Positions 1 to 9,836 of a stretch of DNA of 34,965 bases are shown in pieces. The notes under the pieces were generated by a model. That model worked only from the letters and a program-made list of their open reading frames with translations. It made no database searches and was not told the DNA's origin. Positions within the stretch are counted from its first letter, which is position 1. Each line of letters starts with the position of its first letter. Source of the DNA: Phytophthora quininea. Its lineage: Eukaryota; Oomycota; Peronosporomycetes; Peronosporales; Peronosporaceae. The stretch spans positions 1-34,965 of the forward strand of contig JAAVTG010000881.1 of NCBI GenBank assembly GCA_011947345.1, written 5' to 3'. The translations under genes and the position numbers were made by a program.

Positions 1-1210
1 GTTGTCCACAGGCGCCGTCTCGGAATGCAGTGGGGATGAGTGGCAAGTCTCACCAGCCAGCTCCGTCATCCCGTAGCACTGCAGGACCGGCAGTCCCAGT
101 CGCTTGTGAACAGCGTTCGCCACTTGGTCACCTAACGGCGCACCGCCCGACGTCAGTCGCTTCAGGAAGAGAGGTCGTACTTGTCCACGAGTGGATGCTT
201 GGCCAGGAACTGCACGATCGGTGGGGCGACATGGAGAGCGGTCAGCTTGTAGTCCTCAATGACCCTCAGAAAGCTGCTGGGTTCGAAGCGAGGCAAAATA
301 ATCGCCGCCATCCCTTTGAAGATGGTCACGTGGAACATGGTGGCTGCCGAGATGTGGAAGAACGGCAGTATGGCCAGCACGTAGTCGGTGTACGGCTCTT
401 GACTTGCCAGGCGAGCTGCGTTCGCGTACATTGCTCGAGCTGTCAATTCCACCCCCTTAGGACGACCGGTAGTGCCGCTTGAGAACGGCAGCAGGACGGT
501 ATCGTCCGGGTTGATCGGGGCCAGGTCGGGGAACGGGGATCTTGAGCAATGAGGCTCCTAAACGTAGAGCGGTGTTAGCTTGGAGAACTCCGACCGCAAT
601 ATTTTTCAACGACGTACTCGACAGTTTGAAGGTCTTCAAAGCCATTTGGGTGGCCAAGCGTGATGACTTTTTGCGCGGGATGCCGCTGAATGCCGCAGCA
701 TCCATAGCAGTTCGGGCGAATGCGACGTGGGAAATGACCGCAATCGCCTGGAAGGACGTGAATTCGTTAACGATGGTCGACAAAAGAAGGAGATGGAGTT
801 TACCTCGGAGGATTGGAGTTGGTCAGCGAGTTCGTCGCGGTTGAACAGCGGAGATGACATGGAGCAAATAGCGCCAAGGCGATTCAGCGCCAGGAACACG
901 ACGGGGTACTCCAAACAGTTGAACGAGTGCAAGACCACGACCTGCTCAACAATAACGTGAGAAGACAGCATTTTTTCCAAATACGAGCAATACTTACGTC
1001 GCCCCGTTTGATGCCGTTGGCTGCGAGACCGGCGCAGACTTGTTGGGCTTGGCGGTGGACCTCGGCGAAGCTCAGCAATTTACTGGTCATCCCGCAAACG
1101 AGCGCAGGCTTGTCCCCGATCTCGCGAGCTTGCTGCTCCAGCTTGTTCCAGATAGCGGCGGCGTAAGGAATTGTGATGTCCGGGTACGGTGACTTGAAGA
1201 TGATGGCCAT
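1..1210 (-). CDS. 4-coumarate--CoA ligase-like acyl-CoA ligase, copy 1 (3' part outside window)
   Basis: Adenylate-forming (ANL superfamily) enzyme that would activate a carboxylic acid with ATP and load it on CoA. The start is the ATG at 1210 (MAIIFKSPYPDI). Reading leftward: N-terminal part; GT-AG intron 942-997; exon with VVLHSFNCLEY; intron 748-803; exon with AVISHVAFART; third intron 558-617 with a CTAAC branch-like site; then the AMP-binding P-loop motif SSGTTGRPKG (around 460-480) and FHVTIFKG. The YGMTELAG motif lies near 55-80, and the gene runs off the left edge. Three single-base losses relative to copy 2 break the frame near 652, 537 and 163; each is repaired by the homology. They may be sequence errors or real decay. 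The paralogue at 1486-3216 has the same orientation. Family call is secure; the exact substrate is unknown. Confidence 0.8.
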
Positions 1211-1247
1211 CGCGGATGCTGGAAGAACGACTTGAGTTGGAGGATGC

Positions 1248-1261
1248 AATTGCAAAAGTGA
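1248..1261 (-). promoter_or_regulatory. Oomycete initiator-like element of 4CL-like copy 1
   Basis: On the minus strand this reads TCACTTTTGCAATT, 12 of 14 positions to the oomycete initiator consensus TCAYTYYNCAWTTT. It lies about 37 nt upstream of the ATG at 1210, the usual distance for this element. The equivalent site of copy 2 has the same two deviations, which suggests common descent. Confidence 0.5.
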
Positions 1262-1485
1262 TGAGAAAACTGCTTTAACAATTGGAAAATCGATGCTGGT
1301 GGTCGCTGCGGGAGCGTAAATCATAGCGGATGGTTATACAGCGTGGAACGTGGGTGGCAGCAACTATCGAAGCAATGTAGCAATGTTGATGTTGCGAGTC
1401 AAACGTAGCAGCGAAATCAGGACGGCAATAATCAACAACGGCATCGAAAATCTTCATTATCATAACACCGACATTCGTCCAGCTC

Positions 1486-3216
1486 CTACAGACGACTCTG
1501 AGCGGCCTTCATCTTCTCGTTCTGGCGAATCTGCAGCAGGCGTCGAAGGATTTTGCCCGACAGGCTCTTGGGGATGACGTCGATGAACTCGACCTCCCGC
1601 ACGCTTGTAGCCCGTCACTTTGCCGGCCACGTAGTCCATCAGCTCTTGCTCGGACAGCGTCTCGCCCTCCTTCAGCACTACAAAAGCCTTTGGGATTTCC
1701 TCGCCCGTCACTGGGTCAAAACCACGGACGCAGCCAGAGTCCGCTACCTTCGGATGCGAGTTGACCACGTCCTCGACCTCTGCGGGGGCCACTTGGTGAC
1801 CCTTGTACTTGATGAGCTCCTTCAGACGGTCGACGATGAAGATATAGCCGTCGTCGTCAATGTACCCGACGTCTCCCGTGCGGATAAACCCGTCCTCGGT
1901 GAACGTGACGCGGTTCGCCTCCGGGTTCTTGTAGTACCCCTTCATAAGGCAAGGGTGCGAAACAACAACTCACCGGTCTTGTTCGCCGGTAGATCCTCGT
2001 CCGTCTCTAAGTCCTTCACCTTCATCTCCGTGTTCGGGTGCAACGTGCCAGACGCGCCGTCCCGAAGCGCATTCGGGTATGAGCTGGTAGCACATCCGGC
2101 AAACTCCGTCATGCCGTAACCCTGTAGCACTTGAATTCCGAGGCGGTTCAGCACTGCATGCTCCACCTCTTTTCCAAGCGGTGCTCCTCCAGAACCGACG
2201 TGGGTCACGTGAGAGAGATCGTACTTGTCCACAATGGGGTGCTTGGCCAGGAACGTCACCAGTGGCGGGGCGAGATTGAGCTTGGGCATTTGTACTTGAC
2301 CACCGTACTGAGGAATGTTTCCGGTCGAACCCGGGCAGAACTACCGTCGTGACACCCTTGTAGATCGTCACGTGGAAGATCATGGTCGCCATGATGTGGA
2401 AGAACGGCAGCATGCCCAACGCATACTTGAGCTCGGCTTCTCGGTACGCTGGAAGGATCCCGCAAGCGTACATCGCTCTAGCAGTCAGCTCCACACCCTT
2501 CGGTCGGCCGGTCGTACCACTCGAAAATGGCAACGTCACCACTTGATTCGTGTCGATAGGCGGCAGGTTCGGGAACGGCAAGTCCTTTGCGATCAAACCT
2601 TCGATCGACTGGAGACCGGACGGTCCGTCTGCTTGGCCAAGCGTGTAGACTTGGTTGAGCGGCACACCACGAAGGCCAGCAGCCTCCACTGCCACCTTTG
2701 TGAACTTTTTGTGCGAGATCACCGCCACCGCCTACCACAACATGGTCAGTTTGCTAGAGTCAAACTCTCATGGACTGTCAACGTACCTCTGCGATTTCAA
2801 TCTGGTCGGCCAGTTCCCTGCCGTTAAACAATGGCGAGGACGGCGAGCAGACCGCCCCCAGTCGGTTCAGCGCCAGGAACACCACCACATACTCGAGGCA
2901 GTTGAAGGAGTGCAAGATCACAATCTACACCTCGTCGAACAAGGTTAGTTGAGTTTTGAAAGTCTACAGGCACAACCACCAGCAAGCAAAACTCTGTCAC
3001 GAAACGTACGTCTCCCTTCTTCAATCCGTTGGCCGCCAGACCGGCACACACTTGCTTTGCTTGACGCAACACGTCCGCGAAAGTCAGCGTCCGCTCAGTG
3101 ATGCCGTCGATGAAGGCGGGCTTGTCCCCATGGTTTTGGGCATGCTCCTCCAGCTTCTTCCAGATCGAGGCGTCTTCTGGAATGGGCAGATCTGGGTGCT
3201 TGGAGCGGAAGATCAT
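1486..3216 (-). CDS. 4-coumarate--CoA ligase-like acyl-CoA ligase, copy 2, with PTS1
   Basis: Start ATG at 3216 (MIFRSKHPDLPIP). GT-AG introns at 2925-3009 and 2732-2786 sit at the same positions as two of the three introns of copy 1. Visible ANL motifs in order: P-loop SSGTTGRPKG, FHIMATMIFHVTIYKG, YGMTEFAG, then FIRTGDVGYIDDDGY with the catalytic-core Asp, VDRLKELIKYKGHQVAP, and IPKSLSGKILRRLL with the C-terminal lysine. The protein ends in ...AAQSRL and TAG at 1486-1488; SRL is a type-1 peroxisomal targeting signal, as in peroxisomal 4CL-like ligases. Frame breaks occur near 2327, 2291, 1943 and 1602; three are one-base losses in short runs and the fourth could be a two-base loss. All motifs survive, so the protein is probably functional and the sequence imperfect. 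A role in fatty-acid or aromatic-acid activation for beta-oxidation is inference. Confidence 0.82.
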
Positions 3217-3242
3217 CGCGGACGGAGTGCTGCTTGGCTCGC

Positions 3243-3256
3243 AAATGCAGGAATGA
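3243..3256 (-). promoter_or_regulatory. Oomycete initiator-like element of 4CL-like copy 2
   Basis: Minus-strand TCATTCCTGCATTT, 12 of 14 matches to TCAYTYYNCAWTTT, about 26 nt before the ATG at 3216. The rest of the gap up to the elicitin-like gene (3257-3524) holds nothing else I can name. Confidence 0.5.
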
Positions 3257-3524
3257 CACCAAGTGTTAAACGGAAGATGGTTGTCAGAAATCGCAACGGT
3301 TATGTCCGAAAATCGTATTTTGGCCAATGAAAACATGGGAACGAAGTTGAAGCTTTGATTCTTCAAGAGTTGAGTCGACAGTTGAGCAGCACTCTCCGCT
3401 TGGCCAAGAAGCGCGTACACCGTCGGGATGACGTCGATGTACGTGCTGTCAACGTGTCCTTCTCCTGGGTCTTCTGGTTGATTTTCGAGACTTGTTCTTT
3501 GTATTGTTCGTTGACGTCTACTGT

Positions 3525-3899
3525 TTACGGGCCAAAGAGGGTCGTGCCGACGTCGTCGACGATGTTGGAGACGTCGCAGCCCGCCGACATGAGGTCGACG
3601 CTTTCCTTGATGTTGTACGCAGTGCCGTTGATTGTCAGTTCGCAGTCGGGCATGTCGGCGGTCTTGGCTTGCTTCAATAGTGCGTGACACGCGTCGCTCT
3701 TGCACATTGCGCGGAGCTGCTTCATGCTGGGCATGCCGGTGAACGAAGTCAGGTCGAAGTCGGAATCAAACGCGCACTTGGCGGCCTTGGGGGCCAGCGG
3801 TAGCATCGCGAAACTCAGCGAGACGGCCGAACACTCCTTAGCGTTGGCATAGCTGGCGATTGCGAGCCCGACGGAGGCGATGGCCACGGACGTCCTCAT
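3525..3899 (-). CDS. Secreted elicitin-like protein
   Basis: A 124-residue protein starting at the ATG at 3899. That start gives a classic signal peptide (MRTSVAIASVGLAIASYANA, cleavage before KEC). The mature part carries six cysteines with spacing 18-23-4-14-21, the elicitin signature (23-4-14 between C2-C3, C3-C4 and C4-C5). An N-glycosylation sequon (NGT) lies between C5 and C6. Elicitins are small extracellular all-alpha proteins found in oomycetes, which cannot make sterols; canonical members bind and carry sterols and can trigger plant defence. The domain is followed by only a short tail, with no GPI signal or long Thr/Ser stalk, so this is a short elicitin-like (ELL) form. No frameshift is seen. 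The gene lies upstream of, and on the same strand as, 4CL-like copy 2. Confidence 0.93.
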   Translation of the reverse strand: MRTSVAIASVGLAIASYANAKECSAVSLSFAMLPLAPKAAKCAFDSDFDLTSFTGMPSMKQLRAMCKSDACHALLKQAKTADMPDCELTINGTAYNIKESVDLMSAGCDVSNIVDDVGTTLFGP

Positions 3900-4829
3900 T
3901 CTCACGGCAGCGGTGTGACGTCTGCGGCGCAAAAGCTCAAATGGAACGTGCATCATGCTGGAAAACGACCGATCCCAAGGAATTACGCTAGAGTTCACTA
4001 TGCTCTATCTCCACGTGATTCCGCTCCAACTTGTCGAGTCCTCCATGCACCCAAAATCGCGGCAGTCATTGCTTGCGGTGTCGGTAAACTTCAGCCGACT
4101 TTACGATAAAGCTTACCATCCCAGCGCTCAGCACAGCTGTAGCTGGTTAATTCGAGAGGGAAAATCACCACCACAAAGACGCTTTATCAGCGCCACATCA
4201 CCAGGGTACCGGATTCAGTAGGGACCCCAGGAAAATTGTTTGGCGACTGCAACACACGAAGACGGACGCAAGGAACTTCCATTTAGCCTGGTCACGTGGC
4301 ATGAATCACTGCCCGCGGCTAGTATTATACCTCAGGAGGACGGTCAAGCCAAGAGACCCAAGACCGAATGTGCGGCACCTGGATTTGCTGTCGCTTGACG
4401 TGATCTTCCCGCCTTCAAACTGCTGGAAAGTCGTTGAAGATCGAGGTTTTGGCACCGCAAAAAAGCTTGCTCGAAAACAGCGTACTGGAAGGGTACCGCT
4501 GCAAGATCTCTTGGACATTCCCGACATACACAGCAACGACTCGTGCTGCTTTCTTTGGAGGAGGCAGCTTTTGGTTTAGAATGCGTTCGAACACTTCTGA
4601 GATCGAGCGAAAACATTGGCTCGGTTCGATTTGAATCGCTGTCCGATCGTCATCGTTCTCGTCTTCGTAAACGTCTGGGATCGCAGCCTGGATGGGAGCT
4701 GTACCGCTCGCCAATTGAAAGCGGCGATTGCAATCCCATTTCGATAGTCACGCTGTGTGCAACCACCGCGGCGGAAAAAGCTGTACAAATTATCTTTGCG
4801 ATGGGAGAACTGCTGTGCCGCCCTCGGGT
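3900..4829. other. Intergenic region, about 0.9 kb, with one doubtful ORF
   Basis: Divergent spacer between the elicitin-like gene (-) and the PLC-lectin gene (+). An open stretch at 4415-4714 on the minus strand encodes 99 residues starting MASGTAPIQAAIPDVYED, with an acidic patch and a KLPPPKKAARVV segment. It has no family I recognise and no paralogue in the window. I see no repeat or RNA gene here. Confidence 0.4.
4415..4714 (-). CDS. Doubtful small hypothetical ORF
   Basis: ATG-started 99-codon frame, mildly protein-like in composition (acidic EDENDDD, then amphipathic SISEVFERIL), ending at a stop in FNDFPAV. No signal peptide, no recognised domain, no homologue in the window. It may be a chance frame, or an exon of a decayed gene continuing to about 4306 in another frame. 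Confidence 0.2.
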   Translation of the reverse strand: MASGTAPIQAAIPDVYEDENDDDRTAIQIEPSQCFRSISEVFERILNQKLPPPKKAARVVAVYVGNVQEILQRYPSSTLFSSKLFCGAKTSIFNDFPAV

Positions 4830-4843
4830 TCATTCCGCAAAAT
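4830..4843 (+). promoter_or_regulatory. Oomycete initiator-like element of the PLC-lectin gene
   Basis: TCATTCCGCAAAAT matches 12 of 14 positions of TCAYTYYNCAWTTT and lies 13-26 nt before the ATG at 4856. It supports that start codon over an in-frame upstream extension back to 4757. Confidence 0.5.
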
Positions 4844-4855
4844 CGTTCGCTCGAC

Positions 4856-7821
4856 ATGAAGCTCCGTCGATTCGCGGCGTCGGTGGCGGTCGGCACAGTG
4901 GCTCTCACCTCCGTATCGGAGGTGCAGGCTCAAGAATGCAAAGCCGCCGACAAAATGTTCGGGTTCGTCGCCAAGATGCTGCCCACCGACTACGGAATCA
5001 ACCTCTGCGTCGCGAATAACCTCGGCTCGGTCGGACTCGCAGCAGCCAGCACCATTTTCAGCGGGTGCTCTTTACTTGACCTCAAAGACCTTGGCAAGGA
5101 CCTCGAGCTGAACAACTTGATCGGTCTGTTCAAATCCATGGCCGCCACCCCCGCCGACATGTCCTCCATCCTTTACAAGTACATCTCTGGCCATACCTCG
5201 GAGACCGTGGATAATCTGTGCTCGACATTGAATGACGTCATCTCTCCGTGTGCGTCCAAGTTGATCCCGAAGCTGCTGCCAGTACTCCAGAAGGACGAAG
5301 TGTGCTGCTCCGAATTCAGCGACCTCATCGACCTCCTCAACTTGGTCGTCCCCAAGGACACCAACCCGAATTACTTCGTCGTGAACGAGGTGGTGGACGG
5401 ACTAAACAGATTCTTGTGCTCCACCAAGGGCGACACGACCTGCGGCTTCGACATGTTCTCGCAGTTGTCGAGAATGTACACGGCCGAGACGTTCTCCTTG
5501 CTGGAGTCGATCATCCTTCCCTTCATCACGATTGGTGGCGGTGAGCAGTGCTCAGCCATGACAGGCGCGCCATACACCGACGTGGCGAACAAGAAGTCGG
5601 CCACCACTATCAACTACTCGTGCTGCATCCACCAGATGCGGCCGTTCATCCAGTCTTTCCAGAATGGCTTTGAGTATTTCTTCGGAGACCCCATTGTGGA
5701 TATTCTCAACGGCATGATCGAGTTCCCGGACGATGTGGGCTTTGTCGACTCGGTTCCTGGCACGCAGACGTGTGTATTTGATGACAAGTGCGACGACCCA
5801 GACAACCTAGCAAGTGAACAGGACGCGACGCGAGAACCAGGATCCAAAACCCGGGCAAAAACGACCTCGTCGACACCGACTGCACGCCGGTGGACAAGTG
5901 CAACGCCGACAAGACTGTGTGTAGTAGTGTCTGTGATAGAGGCACCGTTGTGGTTCCGGAATGGCTCGGTTCAACGTTAGCATACCAGCGGAACTTGGCC
6001 AACAGCGGCCCGTTGTGTTTCGCGCAGGTCCCCGCCACGCACAACAGCGCCATCACTCTAGCCGACGGCTACGGTAACCTCGATCAACTCAAGAACGCTA
6101 ACTTGGATGCGGACAAGTGGTGGTCGTACCTCAAGACCAACAACCAGGTGCTGAGCTTGACTGACCAGCTGAAAATCGGCGTGCGCTTCATCGAGGTCGA
6201 CACGCATTTCTTTCTGGGAGACTTCCACACCGCGCATTGCGGTAGTCTAGGTGGTGACTCACTAAAGGCGTTCTTCGATCAGTTCAATAGCCAGTTAGGC
6301 AAGTACGGCACCAACAGTTGGGATATCGACTTGCTAGGCTGCTTCCCGTCGGCCTCCAGTATCAAGGGAGGCGAGCAGGTTCTGACCAAGAACTCCATGG
6401 ACGAAATCAAGGCGTGGTTGAACGAAAACCCGACCGAGTTTGTCTTCGTGTACCTCGACACAGGAGCCGACATCAAACGACTCGACAAGTATGGAGACTT
6501 GGACACTCTGTTGACGGCCGCGTTCGGAGATTTGATCGTGCCGCTGAAGTCACTTGAAGATTTGGCCACCGGCAAGTGGACTGGCGGTAATATCAACGAG
6601 TTCATCAACGCTGGCCACCAGGTCATTGTGCTAGCAAACCAAGCCACGGGAGTTGCGTACAATCTGTACGATTTCTGCGGCGGCAACAAGGAACTGACCG
6701 TCGAATTCATCGAGGATGTCCCCGACGCTAAGCGCCAGATCAACGGCTTGACTATCTACAGCAACGAGTACTGGATCCGGACATGGTCGGAGCAGATCCG
6801 CTACATCTCGTTGTCACCTGCTGGTGCGTTGACGAGGAAGTTCCCGGTCTTCCTCGACGGCGAGAGTATCCCCAAGTATCTGCGTTGGAACCTCAACCTG
6901 GTCGCCATCGACAACGCTGACGTCGCTAAAATGGCGGCGCAGGTGTGGTCATGGGCCGACAAAGAACCGTCTACGACTGCAGAGGGCGCTTACGTCCTCA
7001 TGGATACGGCTGGTCGCTGGGTGTCCAGCACCACCGCTCCGCAGACATCTAAGGCCTGTTGGGACAGCAAAGCGCTCGCTTGGTCCATCGTTGGCTTCAA
7101 GGAGGACTGCCCCACCGGAACGGTCTTCAAGGCGCCGAATGACGCCTACCAGAACTACCTGCTCTCCTCGAAAATCGCCGAGCAGAAGATCACCGACACG
7201 TCGGTGGTTATCAACGCAACTTTGACGGTGGTGGGTGCACCAACGCCGAGGCCGTCAGAAATTGCCGTGGTCGACGGCAGTGGTTCTGCCCCCGCGCCAG
7301 CTCCGACACCTGCTCCAACACCAGCCCCGACAACTAAAAGACCCTCAGTTTCAGGAGCAGGTGTGAAATTGAGTGAAGGCTTCGGCGGGCCGCACGGCGA
7401 GCCGTTCTCAGATGAAGGTGAAGCCGTCTCCGGTCAAACGGTGACGTCGCTCACACTGCACGCCGGCGAGCGTGTCGACGGTCTTATCGTCGACGTCTCG
7501 GCCCCCACCGCTAAAACTTTCACCCACGGTGGAACCGGAGGCGACCCGCAGACACTGACACTGGCCGCCGGTGAGTTCATCACGTCGATGGAGCTGCATT
7601 GGGGCAAGAAGGGCGGCCACACCCGCATCTTCTTCGCGAGTTTCGGTACGAGCGCAGGCAACACTTTGTCGGGAGGCACTCAGACCGACGACACGGATTC
7701 GGTGAAAGCTCCACCAGGGTATCAGTTGGGCGGCTTCTTCGGTAGGCAAGGTGACGAGATCGACATGCTCGGTGCAGTGTGGACTAAAGTCCCGGCAACT
7801 ACAACGAGACTTCGAGGATAG
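4856..7821 (+). CDS. Secreted PI-PLC X-domain protein with C-terminal jacalin-like lectin
   Basis: About 988 residues. The start at 4856 gives a signal peptide (MKLRRFAASVAVGTVAL...VQA). Residues ~25-330 are a cysteine-rich N-terminal region shared with the second PLC in the window. Residues ~375-690 form a PI-PLC X-like TIM barrel: first catalytic His in VPATHNSAITLADGYGN, then GVRFIEVDTHFF with the Arg and acidic residues, and the second His in FHTAHCGS. Next come a Pro/Thr-rich linker (APAPAPTPAPTPAPTTKRP) and, at ~835-980, a jacalin-type beta-prism: FGGPHGEPFSD, VTSLTLHAGERVDGL, THGGTGG, GYQLGGFFGRQGDEID. Likely role: extracellular phosphodiesterase on phosphoinositide or GPI-type lipids, tethered to glycans by the lectin; the substrate is inferred. 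One base is missing near 5839 relative to the paralogue (REPG|QNPGKN). The gene converges on F-box copy 1 with a 62 nt gap. Confidence 0.85.
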
Positions 7822-7883
7822 AACGATTTATAAAACATGATCTCCGTTTTCTGCGTGCTCATTCTCCAACCCACGGCTTAATC

Positions 7884-9756
7884 TTACCACGGCATGCCCT
7901 CTCTTTCATCAAACACTTCAACTGGAGGTGGAGTTTCACCACGATTCACAAACACAACATTGCGGTCTTTTTCTTCGTCGTCCCAGCCAAACCAAACACT
8001 GGGTTCGGCATGGCTAGAGTACATGCCTAGCTCGATGATACTGTGGAAGCTAGTACCATTGAATCCTTGTGACGTAAGTCGCAGACGCAGCGACGGGTGT
8101 CTTTCCTTGACCCGAGCGACTTGCTGCTTCAAACTCTTCAGGTAATTGACGCTCCAGTCCGCCTCGACATTCCTCAGATTCGCGTTCCTCAAGCGCAGCA
8201 CAATCTTCTGCCTCAGCATTCGCAGCGCTCCCGGTTCCGTGTTGGCGACTTGCACCAAGAGACTCATCACTGTATCATAGAACAAGAGGTCCCTACCAAA
8301 GCCCATGCCTCCCACGCAAATCTGAAACGTGCGTTGTCTTGTGAACTCGTCGGACAGGCGATTTAGGAACTCAAACAGCCCCAAGCCGGTGCAACTCACC
8401 GGCCGCAGCTCCATAAAGTCAAGATACTTAAGTTTCGCTAGAGCAACAAGACCGCGGTCTGTAAACGTCAAAATCGGTCGATCGTTGGCTTGTCCGTCGA
8501 TGACTTCCCACAGCGCTATTCGAGTGACAAGCGGGCAGTGTAGTGCCAGCGTCTCCCAGAAGTGGTCGTTGAAGATGTTCATTGGGACGGTTTCGTGCTC
8601 GGGGAAGTGGACAGCGTTGCGATTGAACGGGTCGCCCCGTTCATCTTCATCCAACGGGTGATACAACGCAACCTCAATTTCTTCAAGCGCGGGACAGCCG
8701 CGGAGGGCGGTGCTAGCATCTGTCGCAGCATCTCCGTAGCCTGGACGGTCAACGGGGACAATATTATGCCCCACAAGCAAGTTCGCGTCCAAGTCACAGC
8801 CCAGGAAGTACTGGGGCCAATCCCAGAGCATGTTAATACCAAAGCAAAGCTTCGTGAGGCGTGGCTTAACATGTTCGCCAAACACACGGAAGTAGGCGTC
8901 CCCGAACGGAGCTACCACCCAGTTAAACTCGCGAAGATTAGTGCACGTCGCATTAAACTTCTCCCAATCTGCCAGAGTCAGCGGCCAGGCATCCTGGCAA
9001 GTGAGTCTGTCCATCTCGCACAAAGAGTGCTTGAACCCGTCGAGATATTCCACTTGCGGGCAGTACTCGACCACGTGAGCGAAAAACTTCTTGCAGGACT
9101 GGAAGCGCTTTGCTTCGTTGACCGTTGGCACCTTGAGTTGTTTTAATCCGCCGCGACTTCCTTCCGAACGCCAACGTTGCAGAGCGGCGTAAACCGCCTC
9201 CATGAGCGGCTCCATTTCCTCTCCAGGACGAAGGCCCTGCAGTTCTTTGCCTGGTAGAATCAACGCCTCCAGTTCCACGCAGAACTTGGCAGCCGACTCG
9301 ATAATGCTCTTCACCTGCAGTTTGCCACTAGGGAACGGCATTTCGGCCAGATCCAGACGGCGTAGGTTGGGTAGGTTCGCCATCACCGCGTCCCATCCAA
9401 ACTCCAAAGTGTCCAGCGTCCTTGGAAGGCGACGGTGTCTCGTAAAATACTCTCCAAAGGCCCCAAACTCCCCATCGACACTCTAAATCCGTCACTTGCC
9501 GACCGCGTTCCAAAACGTTTCGACGCATGGCAAGAACTTCCTCTCGACTTGCGGTCTGGAAGCTAAAAGTTAATGTGGACTGCCGGAACTGTGCCGATAG
9601 TTCGCGGATCGCTCGGAACCAGGACGTGGAGACCAACGCCAGCACACGCATGTTTTCCGTCGGGAATCGACGCTTATCAGGCAGGATAGACTCATCGTAG
9701 TCGTGCACCGCGAAGCCCACGATGCTGGACACCAACGCCAACGGCAGCGTCTCCAT
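7884..9756 (-). CDS. F-box/LRR-like protein, copy 1
   Basis: The start ATG at 9756 opens an F-box-like segment: METLPLALVSSIVGFAV, a ~20-residue insert, then MRVLALVSTSWFRAIREL. Such proteins act as substrate receptors in SCF ubiquitin ligases, the F-box binding SKP1. About 500 residues of degenerate leucine-rich repeats follow, with the recurrent pattern 'CP.LE.L' (LPNLRRLDLAEMPF, CPQVEYLDGF, CTNLREFNWVVAPFGD, CPALEEIEVALYHP, LKYLDFMELRPVSCTG). The frame shifts once near 9482, where DLE should lead into the VDGEFGAFGEYF frame. Three related copies follow on the plus strand. The gene is divergent from copy 2 across 80 nt and convergent with the PLC-lectin gene. The F-box call rests on pattern only; LRR-only is the alternative. 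Confidence 0.7.
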
Positions 9757-9836
9757 TTCTCAAATCCAGACACTGTATGCTGTTTTAGTAAAGTTTTCAA
9801 GAAGTTTAGCTAAGTTTTAGAATAATCCAAAAGGTC
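9757..9836. promoter_or_regulatory. 80 nt shared divergent promoter region of F-box copies 1 and 2
   Basis: Only 80 bases separate the ATG of copy 1 (minus) from that of copy 2 (plus). The stretch is AT-rich, with several AAGTTTT/TTAGTAAAG-type runs and no convincing initiator consensus. Any promoter must be shared or overlap the coding ends. Confidence 0.35.

Noticed and set aside
2824..3705. A 293-codon minus-strand frame spanning the elicitin-like gene and the 4CL-like start
   Set aside because: It is out of frame with the elicitin gene, joins two unrelated coding pieces, and its Arg/His-rich first third is a shadow of the elicitin sequence.
8562..9146. 194-codon plus-strand frame inside F-box copy 1
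   Set aside because: It is antisense to a strongly family-conserved coding region and has no features of its own.
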